Of a DNA stretch of 64,000 nucleotides, positions 25,350-35,997 are shown one piece after another; positions within the stretch are counted from its first letter, which is position 1; every line of letters begins with the position of its first letter. The translations under genes were made by a program, and so were the position numbers. The notes beneath the pieces were generated by a model. It saw nothing but the letters and a program-made list of their open reading frames with translations. It was not told the origin of the DNA and ran no database searches. This stretch comes from Mesorhizobium sp. WSM2240. Its GTDB lineage: Bacteria > Pseudomonadota > Alphaproteobacteria > Rhizobiales > Rhizobiaceae. The stretch spans positions 4,950,501 to 5,014,500 of the forward strand of contig NZ_CP159253.1 in assembly GCF_040438645.1 (NCBI RefSeq), read 5' to 3'.

Positions 25350-28337
25350 CTACTCGCCGAGCGCATCGTCGAGCAATGCCTGCAACTGCGCCAGATGCTT
25401 CGACATCAGGCCGGTCGCGGGTGATGCTGCAGCCGGCCGTCCCGTATAGCGCACGCGCTGATGCTTGGCGTCGATATGGGCGAGCACCCACTCCAGATAA
25501 GGATCGATGAACGACCACGCACCCATGTTCTTCGGCTCTTCCTGGCACCAGGTCATTTCCGCGTTGCGGAAGCGCGACAGCTCGTTGATCAGCGCCTTGG
25601 CCGGGAACGGGTACAGCTGTTCGACCCTTAGCAAATAGATATCGTTGATGCCGCGCTTCTCGCGCTCTTCGTAAAGGTCGTAATAGACCTTGCCGGAGCA
25701 GAGCACGACACGGCGGATCTTCGAATCCTTGACGAGCTTGATCGGCTGGTCGGGCAGAAGCTGCGCGTCGTCCCACAGCAGCCGGTGGAAGGCGCTTTCG
25801 CCTGACATCTCTGCCAGCGTCGAGACGGCGCGCTTGTGGCGCAGCAGCGATTTCGGCGTCATCAGGATCAGCGGCTTGCGGAAATCGCGCTTCAACTGCC
25901 GGCGCAGAATGTGGAAATAGTTTGCCGGAGTGGTGCAGTAGGCGACCTGCATGTTGTCTTCCGCGCAAAGCTGCAGGAAGCGCTCCAGGCGCGCCGACGA
26001 ATGCTCCGGGCCCTGGCCTTCATAGCCGTGCGGCAGCAGGCAGACGAGGCCGGACATGCGCAGCCATTTTCGTTCGCCCGAGGAGATGAACTGGTCGAAC
26101 ACCACCTGCGCGCCATTGGCGAAGTCGCCGAACTGCGCTTCCCAAAGCGTCAGCGCCTTGGGATCGGCCAGCGAATAACCGTATTCGAAGCCGAGCACCG
26201 CCTCCTCCGAAAGCATGGAATTGACGACTTCGTATTTTGCCTGGGCCGCGCTCAAATTGTTCAACGGTATGTAGCGGCTCTCATCCTTCTGGTCATAGAG
26301 CACCGAATGGCGCTGCGAGAACGTGCCGCGTTCCGAATCCTGGCCGGAGAGCCGGACCGGATTGCCGTCGAGCAGTATGGAGCCGAAAGCCAGCGCCTCG
26401 GCAGTCGACCAGTCGATGCCTTCGCCGGAATCAATCATTTTCCGCCGCGTCTCCAGAAAGCGGCTGATCGTCCTGTGCGCCTCGAAGCCGTCGGGCACCT
26501 CGGTCAGCTTCTTGCCAATTTCCTTGAGCGTCTTGAGCGGCATGGCGGTCTTGCCGCGCCGCCGCTCGTCCTGATTGTCGGCGGTCCGAAGACCCGACCA
26601 GGCGCCATCCAGCCAGTCGGCCTTGTTGGGCTTGTAGGACTGCCCGACCTCCCACTCGCTTTCGAGATGAGCGCGCCAGTCGGCCTTCATCTTCTCGTAC
26701 TCTTCTTGGGTCAGATGGCCTTCGGCGATGAGCTTCTCGGCGTAGATCTGCACCGTCGTCTTGTGCGAGCGGATGGCGCGATACATGATCGGCTGCGTGA
26801 ATGCCGGCTCGTCGCCTTCATTGTGGCCGAAGCGCCTGTAGCAGAACATGTCGATGACGACCGGCTTATGGAACTTCATCCGGAATTCGATCCCCACCTT
26901 GGCGGCGTAGACCACGGCCTCCGGGTCGTCGCCGTTCACATGGAAGATCGGCGCCTCGATCATCTTGGCTACGTCCGACGGATAAGGAGACGAGCGTGAG
27001 AAGCGCGGATTGGTGGTAAAGCCGATCTGATTGTTAATGATGAAGTGCAGCGTGCCCGCCACGCGATGGCCGCGCAGACCCGATAAGCCTAGTATTTCCG
27101 CGATCACGCCCTGACCGGCGAAGGCGGCATCGCCATGCAGCAGCAGAGGCAGCACCTTGGCGCGATCCTCCAGCGGTATGATCTCGTCGCGCCCGCGACC
27201 GTATAGCAGGTCCTGCTTGGCGCGCGCCTTGCCCATCACCACCGGATCGACGATCTCAAGATGCGACGGGTTGGCGGTCAGCGAGAGATGCACCTTGTTG
27301 CCGTCGAACTCCCGGTCCGAAGACGCGCCAAGGTGATACTTCACGTCGCCCGAGCCTTCGACGTCGTCCGGCGCGTAGGAACCGCCCTTGAACTCGTGGA
27401 AGATCGCCCGATGTGGCTTGGCCATGACCTGCGACAGTACGTTGAGCCGGCCGCGATGTGCCATGCCCAGCACGATGTCTTGCATGCCGAGCGAGCCGCC
27501 CCGTTTCACGATCTGCTCAAGCGCCGGGATCAGCGATTCGCCGCCGTCCAGGCCGAAACGCTTGGTGCCCTTGTATTTGACGTCGATGAACTGCTCGAAA
27601 CCTTCCGCCTCGACCAGCTTCTGCAGGATGGCCTTCTTGCCCGCCGGGGTGAAGGCAATGCCCTTGTCCGGGCCTTCAATCCGCTCCTGCACCCATGCCT
27701 TTTCTTCCGGGTCAGACATGTGCATGAACTCGACGCCGAGCGTCGAGCAGTAGGTTCGCTTCAATATGTCGAGCATCTCGCGGATGGTCGCATATTCGAG
27801 CCCGAGAACGTGGTCGATGAATATCTTGCGGTCGTAATCCGCATCCGTGAAGCCATAGGCTTCCGGCGACAATTCGTTGTAATCCTCCATCGGCTTGGCG
27901 ATGCCGAGCGGATCGAGATTGGCGTGCAGATGGCCGCGCATGCGATAGGCGCGGATCATCATGATGGCGCGAACCGAATCGCGCGTCGCCTGCAGCAAGT
28001 CGGCGTCGGAAAGCACCGCGCCGCCAGCGGCGGCCTTGTCCTTGACCTTCTTTTCGACGTGCTTCTCGACCAGGCCCCAATTGCCGTCGAGGGCCGAAAC
28101 CAGCTCGCCATTGGCCTGCAGCGGCCAACTGGGACGAGCCCAGGAAGCGCCCTTGGCGTTCTTCTTGATGTCGATCGCGTCGTCCTTCAGCGCGCCGAAG
28201 AAATCGCGCCACTGAGCGTCCACCGAAGACGGATCGTCCTCATAAGCAGCGTGCAGTTGCTCGATGTAATCGGCATTGCCGCCATAGAGGAATGAAGTAA
28301 GAGAAAACTGGTCGTTGGCCTGATCTTGTCGTGCCAT
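25350..28337 (-). CDS. sucA: 2-oxoglutarate dehydrogenase E1
   Basis: 995 residues, full length. Thiamine-diphosphate-dependent decarboxylation of 2-oxoglutarate. An N-terminal FLYGGNADYIEQLHAAYEDDP docking segment, HRGRLNVLSQVMAKP, the ThDP motif region with GDAAFAGQGVIAEILGLSGL, FIINNQIGFTT, and RFGHNEGDEPAFTQP are all present, plus the C-terminal transketolase-like domain. Lies between a cupin gene and sucB on one strand. Confidence 0.98.
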   Translation of the reverse strand: MARQDQANDQFSLTSFLYGGNADYIEQLHAAYEDDPSSVDAQWRDFFGALKDDAIDIKKNAKGASWARPSWPLQANGELVSALDGNWGLVEKHVEKKVKDKAAAGGAVLSDADLLQATRDSVRAIMMIRAYRMRGHLHANLDPLGIAKPMEDYNELSPEAYGFTDADYDRKIFIDHVLGLEYATIREMLDILKRTYCSTLGVEFMHMSDPEEKAWVQERIEGPDKGIAFTPAGKKAILQKLVEAEGFEQFIDVKYKGTKRFGLDGGESLIPALEQIVKRGGSLGMQDIVLGMAHRGRLNVLSQVMAKPHRAIFHEFKGGSYAPDDVEGSGDVKYHLGASSDREFDGNKVHLSLTANPSHLEIVDPVVMGKARAKQDLLYGRGRDEIIPLEDRAKVLPLLLHGDAAFAGQGVIAEILGLSGLRGHRVAGTLHFIINNQIGFTTNPRFSRSSPYPSDVAKMIEAPIFHVNGDDPEAVVYAAKVGIEFRMKFHKPVVIDMFCYRRFGHNEGDEPAFTQPIMYRAIRSHKTTVQIYAEKLIAEGHLTQEEYEKMKADWRAHLESEWEVGQSYKPNKADWLDGAWSGLRTADNQDERRRGKTAMPLKTLKEIGKKLTEVPDGFEAHRTISRFLETRRKMIDSGEGIDWSTAEALAFGSILLDGNPVRLSGQDSERGTFSQRHSVLYDQKDESRYIPLNNLSAAQAKYEVVNSMLSEEAVLGFEYGYSLADPKALTLWEAQFGDFANGAQVVFDQFISSGERKWLRMSGLVCLLPHGYEGQGPEHSSARLERFLQLCAEDNMQVAYCTTPANYFHILRRQLKRDFRKPLILMTPKSLLRHKRAVSTLAEMSGESAFHRLLWDDAQLLPDQPIKLVKDSKIRRVVLCSGKVYYDLYEEREKRGINDIYLLRVEQLYPFPAKALINELSRFRNAEMTWCQEEPKNMGAWSFIDPYLEWVLAHIDAKHQRVRYTGRPAAASPATGLMSKHLAQLQALLDDALGE

Positions 28338-28352
28338 CGCACTACCCTTTTC

Positions 28353-28694
28353 TTAGTCGACCGCAAAAAGTCGCGCGCCGATGGAAGTCTGCGATCGATG
28401 CGCTTCCGCCTCGTCGGCGACCTGATAACTCATGCCTGGCTTCAGAACGAACTCGCGACCATCGTCGAGCGTGGTTTCCAGTTCGCCCTCGAGACAAAGG
28501 AGCACGTGCCCATTCCGGCACCAATGGTCCGACACATAGCCTGGAGAATACTCGACCATGCGCACACGGATGCGGTTTTCGTCCGGCCCGAAGTGACGCG
28601 TCCGCCAGATCGCCTCACCCCTATCGCCCTTGTGCACCGTCGGTTCGACCTTGGACCAGTCGGTAGCGCCGAAGGGAATGGCTTCCAATCGCAT
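28353..28694 (-). CDS. Small DHCW-motif-type cupin
   Basis: 113 residues, a single cupin barrel. It reads MRLEAIPFGATDWSKVEPT, then SPGYVSDHWCRNGHVLLCLE (first cupin motif, His/Cys/His), and GREFVLKPGMSYQVADEAE (second motif). The DHWC stretch and length fit the uncharacterised family called DHCW-motif cupin. It starts 11 bases after sucD and ends 15 bases before sucA, so it is co-expressed with 2-oxoglutarate dehydrogenase. Function unknown. Confidence 0.8.
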   Translation of the reverse strand: MRLEAIPFGATDWSKVEPTVHKGDRGEAIWRTRHFGPDENRIRVRMVEYSPGYVSDHWCRNGHVLLCLEGELETTLDDGREFVLKPGMSYQVADEAEAHRSQTSIGARLFAVD

Positions 28695-28704
28695 GATCTG
28701 GTTC

Positions 28705-29610
28705 TCAGCCCTTGATCGCCTCGACCAGCGTCGTGCCGAGCCGGGCCGGCGAAGGCGACACGCGGATGCCCGCCGCTTCCATCGCTGCGATCTTGTCTTC
28801 GGCGCCACCCTTGCCGCCGGAGATCACCGCGCCGGCATGGCCCATCGTTCGTCCGGCCGGAGCCGTGCGGCCGGCGATGAAGCCCGCCATCGGCTTTCTA
28901 CGGCCGCGCTTGGCTTCGTCAATGATGAACTGCGCGGCATCCTCCTCGGCCGAGCCGCCGATCTCGCCGATCATGATGATCGACTTGGTCTCGTCGTCGG
29001 CCAGGAACATTTCGAGCATGTCGATGAACTCGGTGCCTTTCACGGGATCGCCGCCGATGCCGACGGCGGTCGACTGGCCGAGCCCTTCATTGGTCGTCTG
29101 GAACACCGCCTCATATGTAAGCGTGCCGGAGCGCGACACAACGCCGACCGAGCCCTTGCGGAAGATGTTGCCCGGCATGATGCCGATCTTGCATTCATCG
29201 GGCGTGACGATGCCCGGGCAGTTGGGGCCGATCAGCCGCGAGTTCGAGCGGTCGAGGCGCGCCTTGACCTTGACCATGTCCATAACCGGGATGCCTTCCG
29301 TGATGCATACGATCAGCGGAATCTCGGCCTCGATCGCCTCGATGATTGCGGCGGCGGCGCCAGCCGGCGGCACATAGACCACGGAGGCGTTGGCGCCGGT
29401 CCTTTCCTTGCCTTCGGCCACCGATGCGAAGATCGGCAGTTGGGCGCCGCCTTCGACCGAACCCCAGGTTTCGCCGCCCTTCTTCGGGTGAATGCCACCG
29501 ACCATCTTGGTGCCGTGATAGGCAAGCGCCTGCTCGGTATGGAAAGTTCCGGTCTTGCCGGTCAGGCCTTGCACAAGGATCCTGGTGTTCTTGTCGATGA
29601 GAATGGACAT
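28705..29610 (-). CDS. sucD: Succinyl-CoA synthetase alpha subunit
   Basis: 301 residues. CoA-binding Rossmann domain with [15 protein letters not shown] near the start, GGIHPKKGG, and the phosphohistidine in [18 protein letters not shown] near residue 247. With SucC it makes ATP or GTP from succinyl-CoA. It is separated from sucC by a cupin gene, which is unusual; in most genomes sucC and sucD are adjacent. Confidence 0.97.
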   Translation of the reverse strand: MSILIDKNTRILVQGLTGKTGTFHTEQALAYHGTKMVGGIHPKKGGETWGSVEGGAQLPIFASVAEGKERTGANASVVYVPPAGAAAAIIEAIEAEIPLIVCITEGIPVMDMVKVKARLDRSNSRLIGPNCPGIVTPDECKIGIMPGNIFRKGSVGVVSRSGTLTYEAVFQTTNEGLGQSTAVGIGGDPVKGTEFIDMLEMFLADDETKSIIMIGEIGGSAEEDAAQFIIDEAKRGRRKPMAGFIAGRTAPAGRTMGHAGAVISGGKGGAEDKIAAMEAAGIRVSPSPARLGTTLVEAIKG

Positions 29611-29618
29611 TGAGATTC

Positions 29619-29990
29619 CTAGAGCCGCTTGAGATCGGTAACGGTGAGATTGCTTTGGGCGTTGCCGGTGTTGACCGTGGTCGCCGGCTCGAACATCAGC
29701 ACGACGGGCTCTTCGGTCAGCGAACGCGGCCGATGTTCGACTCCCCGCGGCACGACGATGAAATCGCCTTCGCCGAGCTCAACGGGACCGTCGCGAAAGT
29801 CGATGGCGATTCTCCCGCGCAGCACCAGAAACGCCTCGTCTTCCTTTTCGTGAGCGTGCCAATCAAACGCGGCGCCGAACTTGGCGACCTTTGCCTGGCT
29901 GTCGTTGACATCGCCGGCGATATGCGGATCGAGCACCTTGGTGATTGTCCGGTCCGCCGCTTCAACGAGGTTTATTTTGCGCGGAGGCAT
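29619..29990 (-). CDS. Cupin-domain protein between sucC and sucD
   Basis: 123 residues, one cupin barrel. The first motif is [20 protein letters not shown] (two His and a Glu for metal) and the second [18 protein letters not shown], so metal binding looks intact. It starts 4 bases after sucC and ends 8 bases before sucD, so it is certainly in the operon. Similar proteins are annotated only as cupins. It is not closely alike to the second cupin at 28353-28694. Confidence 0.85.
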   Translation of the reverse strand: MPPRKINLVEAADRTITKVLDPHIAGDVNDSQAKVAKFGAAFDWHAHEKEDEAFLVLRGRIAIDFRDGPVELGEGDFIVVPRGVEHRPRSLTEEPVVLMFEPATTVNTGNAQSNLTVTDLKRL

Positions 29991-29994
29991 GGCC

Positions 29995-31188
29995 TCAACC
30001 CTTCACCGCCGCGACGATCTTCTTGGCGGCGTCATCGAGGTCGTCGGCCGAGATAACGTTCAGGCCGCTCTCGTTGATGATCTTCTTGCCGAGTTCCACA
30101 TTGGTGCCTTCCAGGCGCACCACCAGCGGCACTTTCAGCCCGACTTCCTTGACCGCCGCGATCACGCCCTCGGCGATCACGTCGCAGCGCATGATGCCGC
30201 CGAAGATGTTGACCAGGATGCCTTCGACCGCCGGATCGGCGGTGATGATCTTGAACGCCGCCGTGACCTTTTCCTTGGACGCGCCACCGCCGACATCGAG
30301 GAAGTTGGCGGGCTCGGCGCCGTAGAGCTTGATGATGTCCATCGTCGCCATCGCCAACCCGGCGCCGTTGACCATGCAGCCGATATTGCCGTCGAGCGCG
30401 ACATAGGCGAGATCGTGCTTGGAGGCTTCGATCTCCTTTTCGTCCTCTTCGGTCGTGTCCCGCAGTTCCATGATCTCGGGGTGGCGGAAGAGTGCGTTGT
30501 TGTCGAACGAAACCTTGGCGTCGAGCACGCGCAGGTGGCCGTTCTTCATGACGATCAGCGGATTGACCTCCAGAAGGCTCATGTCTTTTTCGAAAAACGC
30601 CTTGTAGAGGATCGGAAACAGCGTCTCGCCGTCCTTTGCCGCATCGCCGGACAGCTTCAGCGCGCCATTCAGCGCCTTCAGATCGTCGGCGGTGACGCCC
30701 TTTTCCGGATCGATCGCCACGGTAACGATCTTCTCCGGCGTGTCGTGCGCGACAGCCTCGATGTCCATGCCGCCCTCGGTCGACACGACGAAGGCGATGC
30801 GGCCGACTGAGCGATCGACCAGGATCGACAGATAAAGCTCGCGGTCGATGTCGGCGCCGTCCTCTATATAGAGGCGGTTGACCTGCTTGCCGGCCGGGCC
30901 GGTCTGCTTGGTGACGAGCGTGTTGCCGAGCATTTCCCTAGCGTTGGCGACGACGTCTTCGACCGACTTCGCCAGCCTGACGCCGCCCTTGGCGTCGGGC
31001 GAAAGCTCCTTGAACTTGCCCTTGCCGCGGCCGCCGGCATGGATCTGGCTCTTCACCACATAGAGCGGTCCGGGCAGTTTCTTCGCCGCCGCCTCGGCCT
31101 CGCCCGCACTCATGATCGCGACGCCCTCGGCGACCGGCGCGCCAAATCTCTTCAGAAGCTGCTTGCCCTGATATTCGTGGATGTTCAT
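29995..31188 (-). CDS. sucC: Succinyl-CoA synthetase beta subunit
   Basis: 397 residues, standard length. ATP-grasp domain with [35 protein letters not shown] and [20 protein letters not shown], then [19 protein letters not shown] and [16 protein letters not shown] in the C-terminal domain. Ten bases after mdh. Confidence 0.98.
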   Translation of the reverse strand: MNIHEYQGKQLLKRFGAPVAEGVAIMSAGEAEAAAKKLPGPLYVVKSQIHAGGRGKGKFKELSPDAKGGVRLAKSVEDVVANAREMLGNTLVTKQTGPAGKQVNRLYIEDGADIDRELYLSILVDRSVGRIAFVVSTEGGMDIEAVAHDTPEKIVTVAIDPEKGVTADDLKALNGALKLSGDAAKDGETLFPILYKAFFEKDMSLLEVNPLIVMKNGHLRVLDAKVSFDNNALFRHPEIMELRDTTEEDEKEIEASKHDLAYVALDGNIGCMVNGAGLAMATMDIIKLYGAEPANFLDVGGGASKEKVTAAFKIITADPAVEGILVNIFGGIMRCDVIAEGVIAAVKEVGLKVPLVVRLEGTNVELGKKIINESGLNVISADDLDDAAKKIVAAVKG

Positions 31189-31198
31189 CGCAAAGGCC

Positions 31199-32330
<1,132 letters not shown>

Positions 32331-32375
32331 AGACCAAAGTGGATTTACGTAAACGTCAAAGTTTTACTGAAGCAC

Positions 32376-33581
32376 CTAAGCGGAGGTGGCCGGGGCGGCC
32401 GCTTTTGCAGGCGGGTTTTGCTCCGCCTGCCGCACCGCCCAGTCGTCCAGCCAATCACGGCTCTGCATCTCGATCAGCCGCGAGGCTGTGCGGTCGAACT
32501 CGAACGCTTCCGTGCCGCGGCCGCCATAGAGATCCTGCGGCGCGGCCGCCGCACTGACCACCAGCCGAACGCGATGATCGTAGAGCGTGTCGATGAGAAG
32601 AATGAGACGCTTCGCTTCGTTGCGCTTGCCTTCCGCAAGCACCGGCACATGGTCGATGAAGATAGTTGAAAACCGCCCTACGATGGCCAGATAGTCTCGC
32701 GCGCCGAGCGGGTTTTCGCAGAGATCGGCAAACGAGAAGCGCGCCGCATCGCCCGCCGCGAGCGGCACTGCCACTTGCCGGCCCTTGACCGTCAGCGTGG
32801 TTGGACCAGCCGGCTGGCCATGCGCCACGAGGTCCCATTCCTCGTCCATCAGGCGATCCGCCTCAGGCCCGAGCGGCGTGATGTAGACCGGCATTCGGTT
32901 CAGCTTTTCCAGCCTGTAGTCGGTCGGGGAATCGAGCGCGAGTACATCGGCGTGGCGCTTCAGCATGCCTATGAAGGGTTCGAACAGTCCGCGGTTCAGC
33001 CCGTCGAGATAGAGATCGTCGGGCGGCACGTTCGAGGTGGCGACGAGCACGACGCCCTGTGAAAACAACGCCGAAAACAGCCGCGACAGGACCATGGCGT
33101 CCGCTATGTCGGTGACGGAAAATTCGTCGAAACACAGTACCCACGCCTCTTCGGCAAGCTGCCGCGCAACGGGCGGAATGGGATCGTCCTCCTTGGCCTC
33201 GCCATTCTTGCGCGCCAGGCGGTGCTTCTGGATGCGATCATGCGCATCGGCCATGAAGTCGTTGAAGTGGACGCGTCGCTTGCGCCGCGCCGGCAACAGC
33301 TCGAAGAACATGTCCATGAGCATGGTCTTGCCGCGCCCGACGCCGCCATGAATGTAGAGGCCTTTAACCGGCGCCCGGGTTTCCCGCCTCTTGGCGAACA
33401 GCCAGCCGAGCGCGCTCGATTTCTGGGCTAGCCGCTTTGAGCCAATCTCGTCGATCAGCCGGTCGAGGGCGGCGACCACCTTCTCCTGGGCTGGATCGCG
33501 CTCTATCGCACCGGTTTCGACGGCATGGGCATAGCGCTGCGCGACCGTGGCATGCGTCTGAATGCCGTCGCGCAGGTGCAT
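32376..33581 (-). CDS. zapE: Cell division ATPase ZapE (AFG1 family)
   Basis: 401 residues from the ATG at 33581. Walker A is GLYIHGGVGRGKTMLMDMFF, Walker B AWVLCFDEFSVTDIADAM, and LFSQGVVLVATSNVPPDDLY follows. Family members destabilise Z-rings at constriction in bacteria and act in mitochondrial quality control in eukaryotes. It lies between mdh and omp19 on the same strand, as in related genomes. An upstream extension in the frame has no ribosome site. Confidence 0.93.
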   Translation of the reverse strand: MHLRDGIQTHATVAQRYAHAVETGAIERDPAQEKVVAALDRLIDEIGSKRLAQKSSALGWLFAKRRETRAPVKGLYIHGGVGRGKTMLMDMFFELLPARRKRRVHFNDFMADAHDRIQKHRLARKNGEAKEDDPIPPVARQLAEEAWVLCFDEFSVTDIADAMVLSRLFSALFSQGVVLVATSNVPPDDLYLDGLNRGLFEPFIGMLKRHADVLALDSPTDYRLEKLNRMPVYITPLGPEADRLMDEEWDLVAHGQPAGPTTLTVKGRQVAVPLAAGDAARFSFADLCENPLGARDYLAIVGRFSTIFIDHVPVLAEGKRNEAKRLILLIDTLYDHRVRLVVSAAAAPQDLYGGRGTEAFEFDRTASRLIEMQSRDWLDDWAVRQAEQNPPAKAAAPATSA

Positions 33582-33603
33582 GGCGAGTGCCGCGAAGGCC
33601 CGA

Positions 33604-34137
33604 TTAGCGGCTGAGCGAGATCGGCACGCCGCTTTCGGTCTGGCCGTCGAATTTTTCCGGCCCGGAAGCATAGAGGCGAGCAAGAGTGCCGCCACTTTCA
33701 TCATAGAGCGTCAACTGCTTGCCGGCGACGTTCCACGACTTCACGCCGTCGATCGGAGCCGGGCAGCGCAACGGCCCGGCGCGGAATCCCTGGCCGAACT
33801 TGGTCTGAGGCGTGGCGACCTTGCAGCTCTGCCCCGACACCGAAGCGTTCCAGACCCCAGCGACGCTGCTTGCGGTGAGGTCGGGCGCGTTGGCGGCCGC
33901 CTCGGGCGGCAACGCTGCAACCTGCTCGCCCGCTCCGGGGGCGGCCGGAAATTGTGAGGCGGCGGTGCCGGGTACGGCCGGAGGAGGCAGCGCTCCCGAG
34001 GTCACAGTGCCGGCGGGAGCTGGCTGCAACGGAGCCGGCGCCTGCGAGTCGAGCGACGACATGCGCGAGCTCTGGCACCCGCCAACCGCGAGAGCCATTA
34101 GCGATATGGCCACAAGGCCGGTTCTCGAAAATGCCAT
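33604..34137 (-). CDS. omp19: Omp19-type outer membrane lipoprotein, protease inhibitor Inh family
   Basis: 177 residues. A lipoprotein signal ends in VGGC (Cys21), followed by QSSRMSSLDS, a Pro/Ala-rich linker (about 30-90) and an Inh-like domain: VAGVWNASVSGQSCKVATPQ, GQGFRAGPLRCPAPIDG, GKQLTLYDESGG, FDGQTESGVPISLSR. The two Cys would form the known disulfide. Very similar to Brucella Omp19, an inhibitor of host proteases; here the role may be envelope protection. 22 bases upstream of zapE. Confidence 0.93.
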   Translation of the reverse strand: MAFSRTGLVAISLMALAVGGCQSSRMSSLDSQAPAPLQPAPAGTVTSGALPPPAVPGTAASQFPAAPGAGEQVAALPPEAAANAPDLTASSVAGVWNASVSGQSCKVATPQTKFGQGFRAGPLRCPAPIDGVKSWNVAGKQLTLYDESGGTLARLYASGPEKFDGQTESGVPISLSR

Positions 34138-34302
34138 TCAAACCTCCGCCGGACGCTGTGCGCGCGCCGTCCGATCATTTTCTGTCCCACCACAAAGATG
34201 GAGATGGTGGCCAAATTTCAACCGGATATGGTTAAAATACAGTTTGCTATCGAAAATTGTTGCAAAAATGTCCCAGCAATCCGCGACAGAGCGGCCCAGT
34301 CT

Positions 34303-34746
34303 TCATCCGCCGATCGCTTCGCTCGGCACAAAGACATAACCCTCCGGCCCGACGATATGACACTCGCGCAATCCATGCGGCTTGTCGACTGAGCCAGCGA
34401 GAATGATGTGTCCCTCGTCGCGCGCTCGTGCCTCGATCCCGTCCGGATACGCTCCGTAGAGGCGTATTTCGATGCCCGCGCCCCGAGTCTCCGCTCCCGC
34501 GATCACTCCGCTCATCGGATTGTCGGAATAGGAATGATCGGCGTGCAGCATGAAGATCGAGTCGAGAATTTCAATCACGCCGAAATCCTCGTCGGAGTAG
34601 ACGGTTCTAGCGCCGAGAACATTGCGGCAGAAAGTTTCCATCGGCGCGATCTCCGAAACCAGCAGATTGAGCCCGATGCCGCGTGGCAGCGACCGGCCGA
34701 AATCATCGGCTTTCATCCAGGGTGTTCCGGTTCGCTTCATGGCCAT
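34303..34746 (-). CDS. VOC-fold (glyoxalase/bleomycin-resistance-like) protein
   Basis: 147 residues of the vicinal-oxygen-chelate superfamily: GIGLNLLVSEIAPMETFCRN, VLGARTVYSDEDFGVIEI, MLHADHSY, and the C-terminal GLRECHIVGPEGYVFVPSE with candidate metal ligands His and Glu. The ATG at 34746 follows GGGAG by 7 bases. Single gene, divergent from the DUF1328 gene. The substrate is unknown. Confidence 0.8.
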   Translation of the reverse strand: MAMKRTGTPWMKADDFGRSLPRGIGLNLLVSEIAPMETFCRNVLGARTVYSDEDFGVIEILDSIFMLHADHSYSDNPMSGVIAGAETRGAGIEIRLYGAYPDGIEARARDEGHIILAGSVDKPHGLRECHIVGPEGYVFVPSEAIGG

Positions 34747-34808
34747 GTGTCGTCTCCCAAATCCGCAGCCGCCGATCCCTCGGCCGGTTCCTGATTACCC
34801 GCTTGGCG

Positions 34809-34833
34809 GGAACTCATGTCCCGAGCCTGCGTT
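34809..34833 (+). promoter_or_regulatory. EcfG-type general stress promoter of the DUF1328 gene
   Basis: GGAAC (34809-34813), 16 bases, CGTT (34830-34833), an exact match to the EcfG consensus, with the gene starting 35 bases further on. Confidence 0.78.
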
Positions 34834-34867
34834 CAGCAAAACGGATCAATCACAGGTTTTTGCAAAA

Positions 34868-35029
34868 ATGATCAAATGGATTCTAATCCTTCTGGTGATC
34901 GCCGCGGTCGCCAGCCTGCTCGGGTTCGGCCGCCTGGCCGGCGCAGCGGCTGCCGGCGCGCAGATACTCATCGGCATCGTGCTCATTGTCTTTTTGCTGG
35001 TCCTTTTCGGCGTGATAGCAATTGCCTGA
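34868..35029 (+). CDS. DUF1328 two-helix membrane peptide (YtjA-like)
   Basis: 53 residues: MIKWILILLVIAAVASLLGF, then GRLAGAAAAGAQ and a second hydrophobic helix. The LGFGRLAGAAA hinge is the DUF1328 signature. Such proteins are tiny inner-membrane components of unknown role often induced by stress, which fits the EcfG-type promoter directly upstream. Confidence 0.88.
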   Translation: MIKWILILLVIAAVASLLGFGRLAGAAAAGAQILIGIVLIVFLLVLFGVIAIA

Positions 35030-35115
35030 GCAATTGCGCCGGCTGCCGGCTGCATCACTGGTAATTTCCGGCTGGTTCCGCCATATAGGCGCCAACAGCA
35101 CGAGACTTTTGATCG

Positions 35116-35997
35116 ATGGCACGCGAGGCGCCCTTTGCCAGGATGAACGGGCTCGGCAACGAAATCATCGTTGCCGACATGCGGGGACGTGCGGGCCGCG
35201 TTTCGCCGGCTGCGGCGATCGCGCTCAACGCCGACCCGGCCACGAAATTCGACCAGATCATGGCGATCCACGATCCGCGGACGCCGGGTACCGCCAATTA
35301 CATAGAAATCATCAATTCGGACGGCTCGATGGCACAGGCCTGCGGCAACGGCATGCGCTGCGTGGTGCAGGCTCTGGCGGCGGAGAGCGGGCAAAAGCTT
35401 TTCACCTTCGAGACGATCGCCGGCATATTGAATGCGGAGGAGCATGCCGACGGAATGATCTCGGTCGATATGGGCGTTCCGCGTTTCTCCTGGCAGGATA
35501 TCCCGCTGGCCGAGGAATTCGGCGACACCAGCAAAATCGAGTTGCAGATCGGTCCGATCGACGCTCCAGTCTTGCATTCTCCTTCGGTCGTCTCGATCGG
35601 TAATCCGCACGCCATCTTCTGGGTGGACCGGGACGTCTGGGACTATGAACTCGACCGCTTCGGCCCGCTGCTCGAAAACCACCCGATTTTTCCCGAGCGC
35701 GCCAACATCTCCATCGCGCAGGTCACCGCCTCCCATGCGCTGACGCTGCGCACCTGGGAGCGTGGCGCCGGACTCACCAAAGCCTGCGGTTCGGCAGCCT
35801 GCGCTGCGGCGGTAAGCGCGGCGCGCACCGGCCGCACCGGCAGGAACGTCACGGTCACCGTGCCCGGCGGGCCGCTTGCGATCGAATGGCGCGCCGACGA
35901 CCATGTCGTTATGACCGGGCCGGCCGAGTGGGAATTTTCCGGCACGTTCGATCCGGAAACCGGGGTGTGGACGCGCGACCGTCAGGACGTCGCCTGA
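35116..35997 (+). CDS. dapF: Diaminopimelate epimerase
   Basis: 293 residues. Makes meso-diaminopimelate for lysine and peptidoglycan. Active-site Cys76 in ACGNGMRC and the second Cys in [14 protein letters not shown] near 223; [12 protein letters not shown] at the start. The stop overlaps the mtaB start (TGATG), so the two are coupled. Confidence 0.97.
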   Translation: MAREAPFARMNGLGNEIIVADMRGRAGRVSPAAAIALNADPATKFDQIMAIHDPRTPGTANYIEIINSDGSMAQACGNGMRCVVQALAAESGQKLFTFETIAGILNAEEHADGMISVDMGVPRFSWQDIPLAEEFGDTSKIELQIGPIDAPVLHSPSVVSIGNPHAIFWVDRDVWDYELDRFGPLLENHPIFPERANISIAQVTASHALTLRTWERGAGLTKACGSAACAAAVSAARTGRTGRNVTVTVPGGPLAIEWRADDHVVMTGPAEWEFSGTFDPETGVWTRDRQDVA

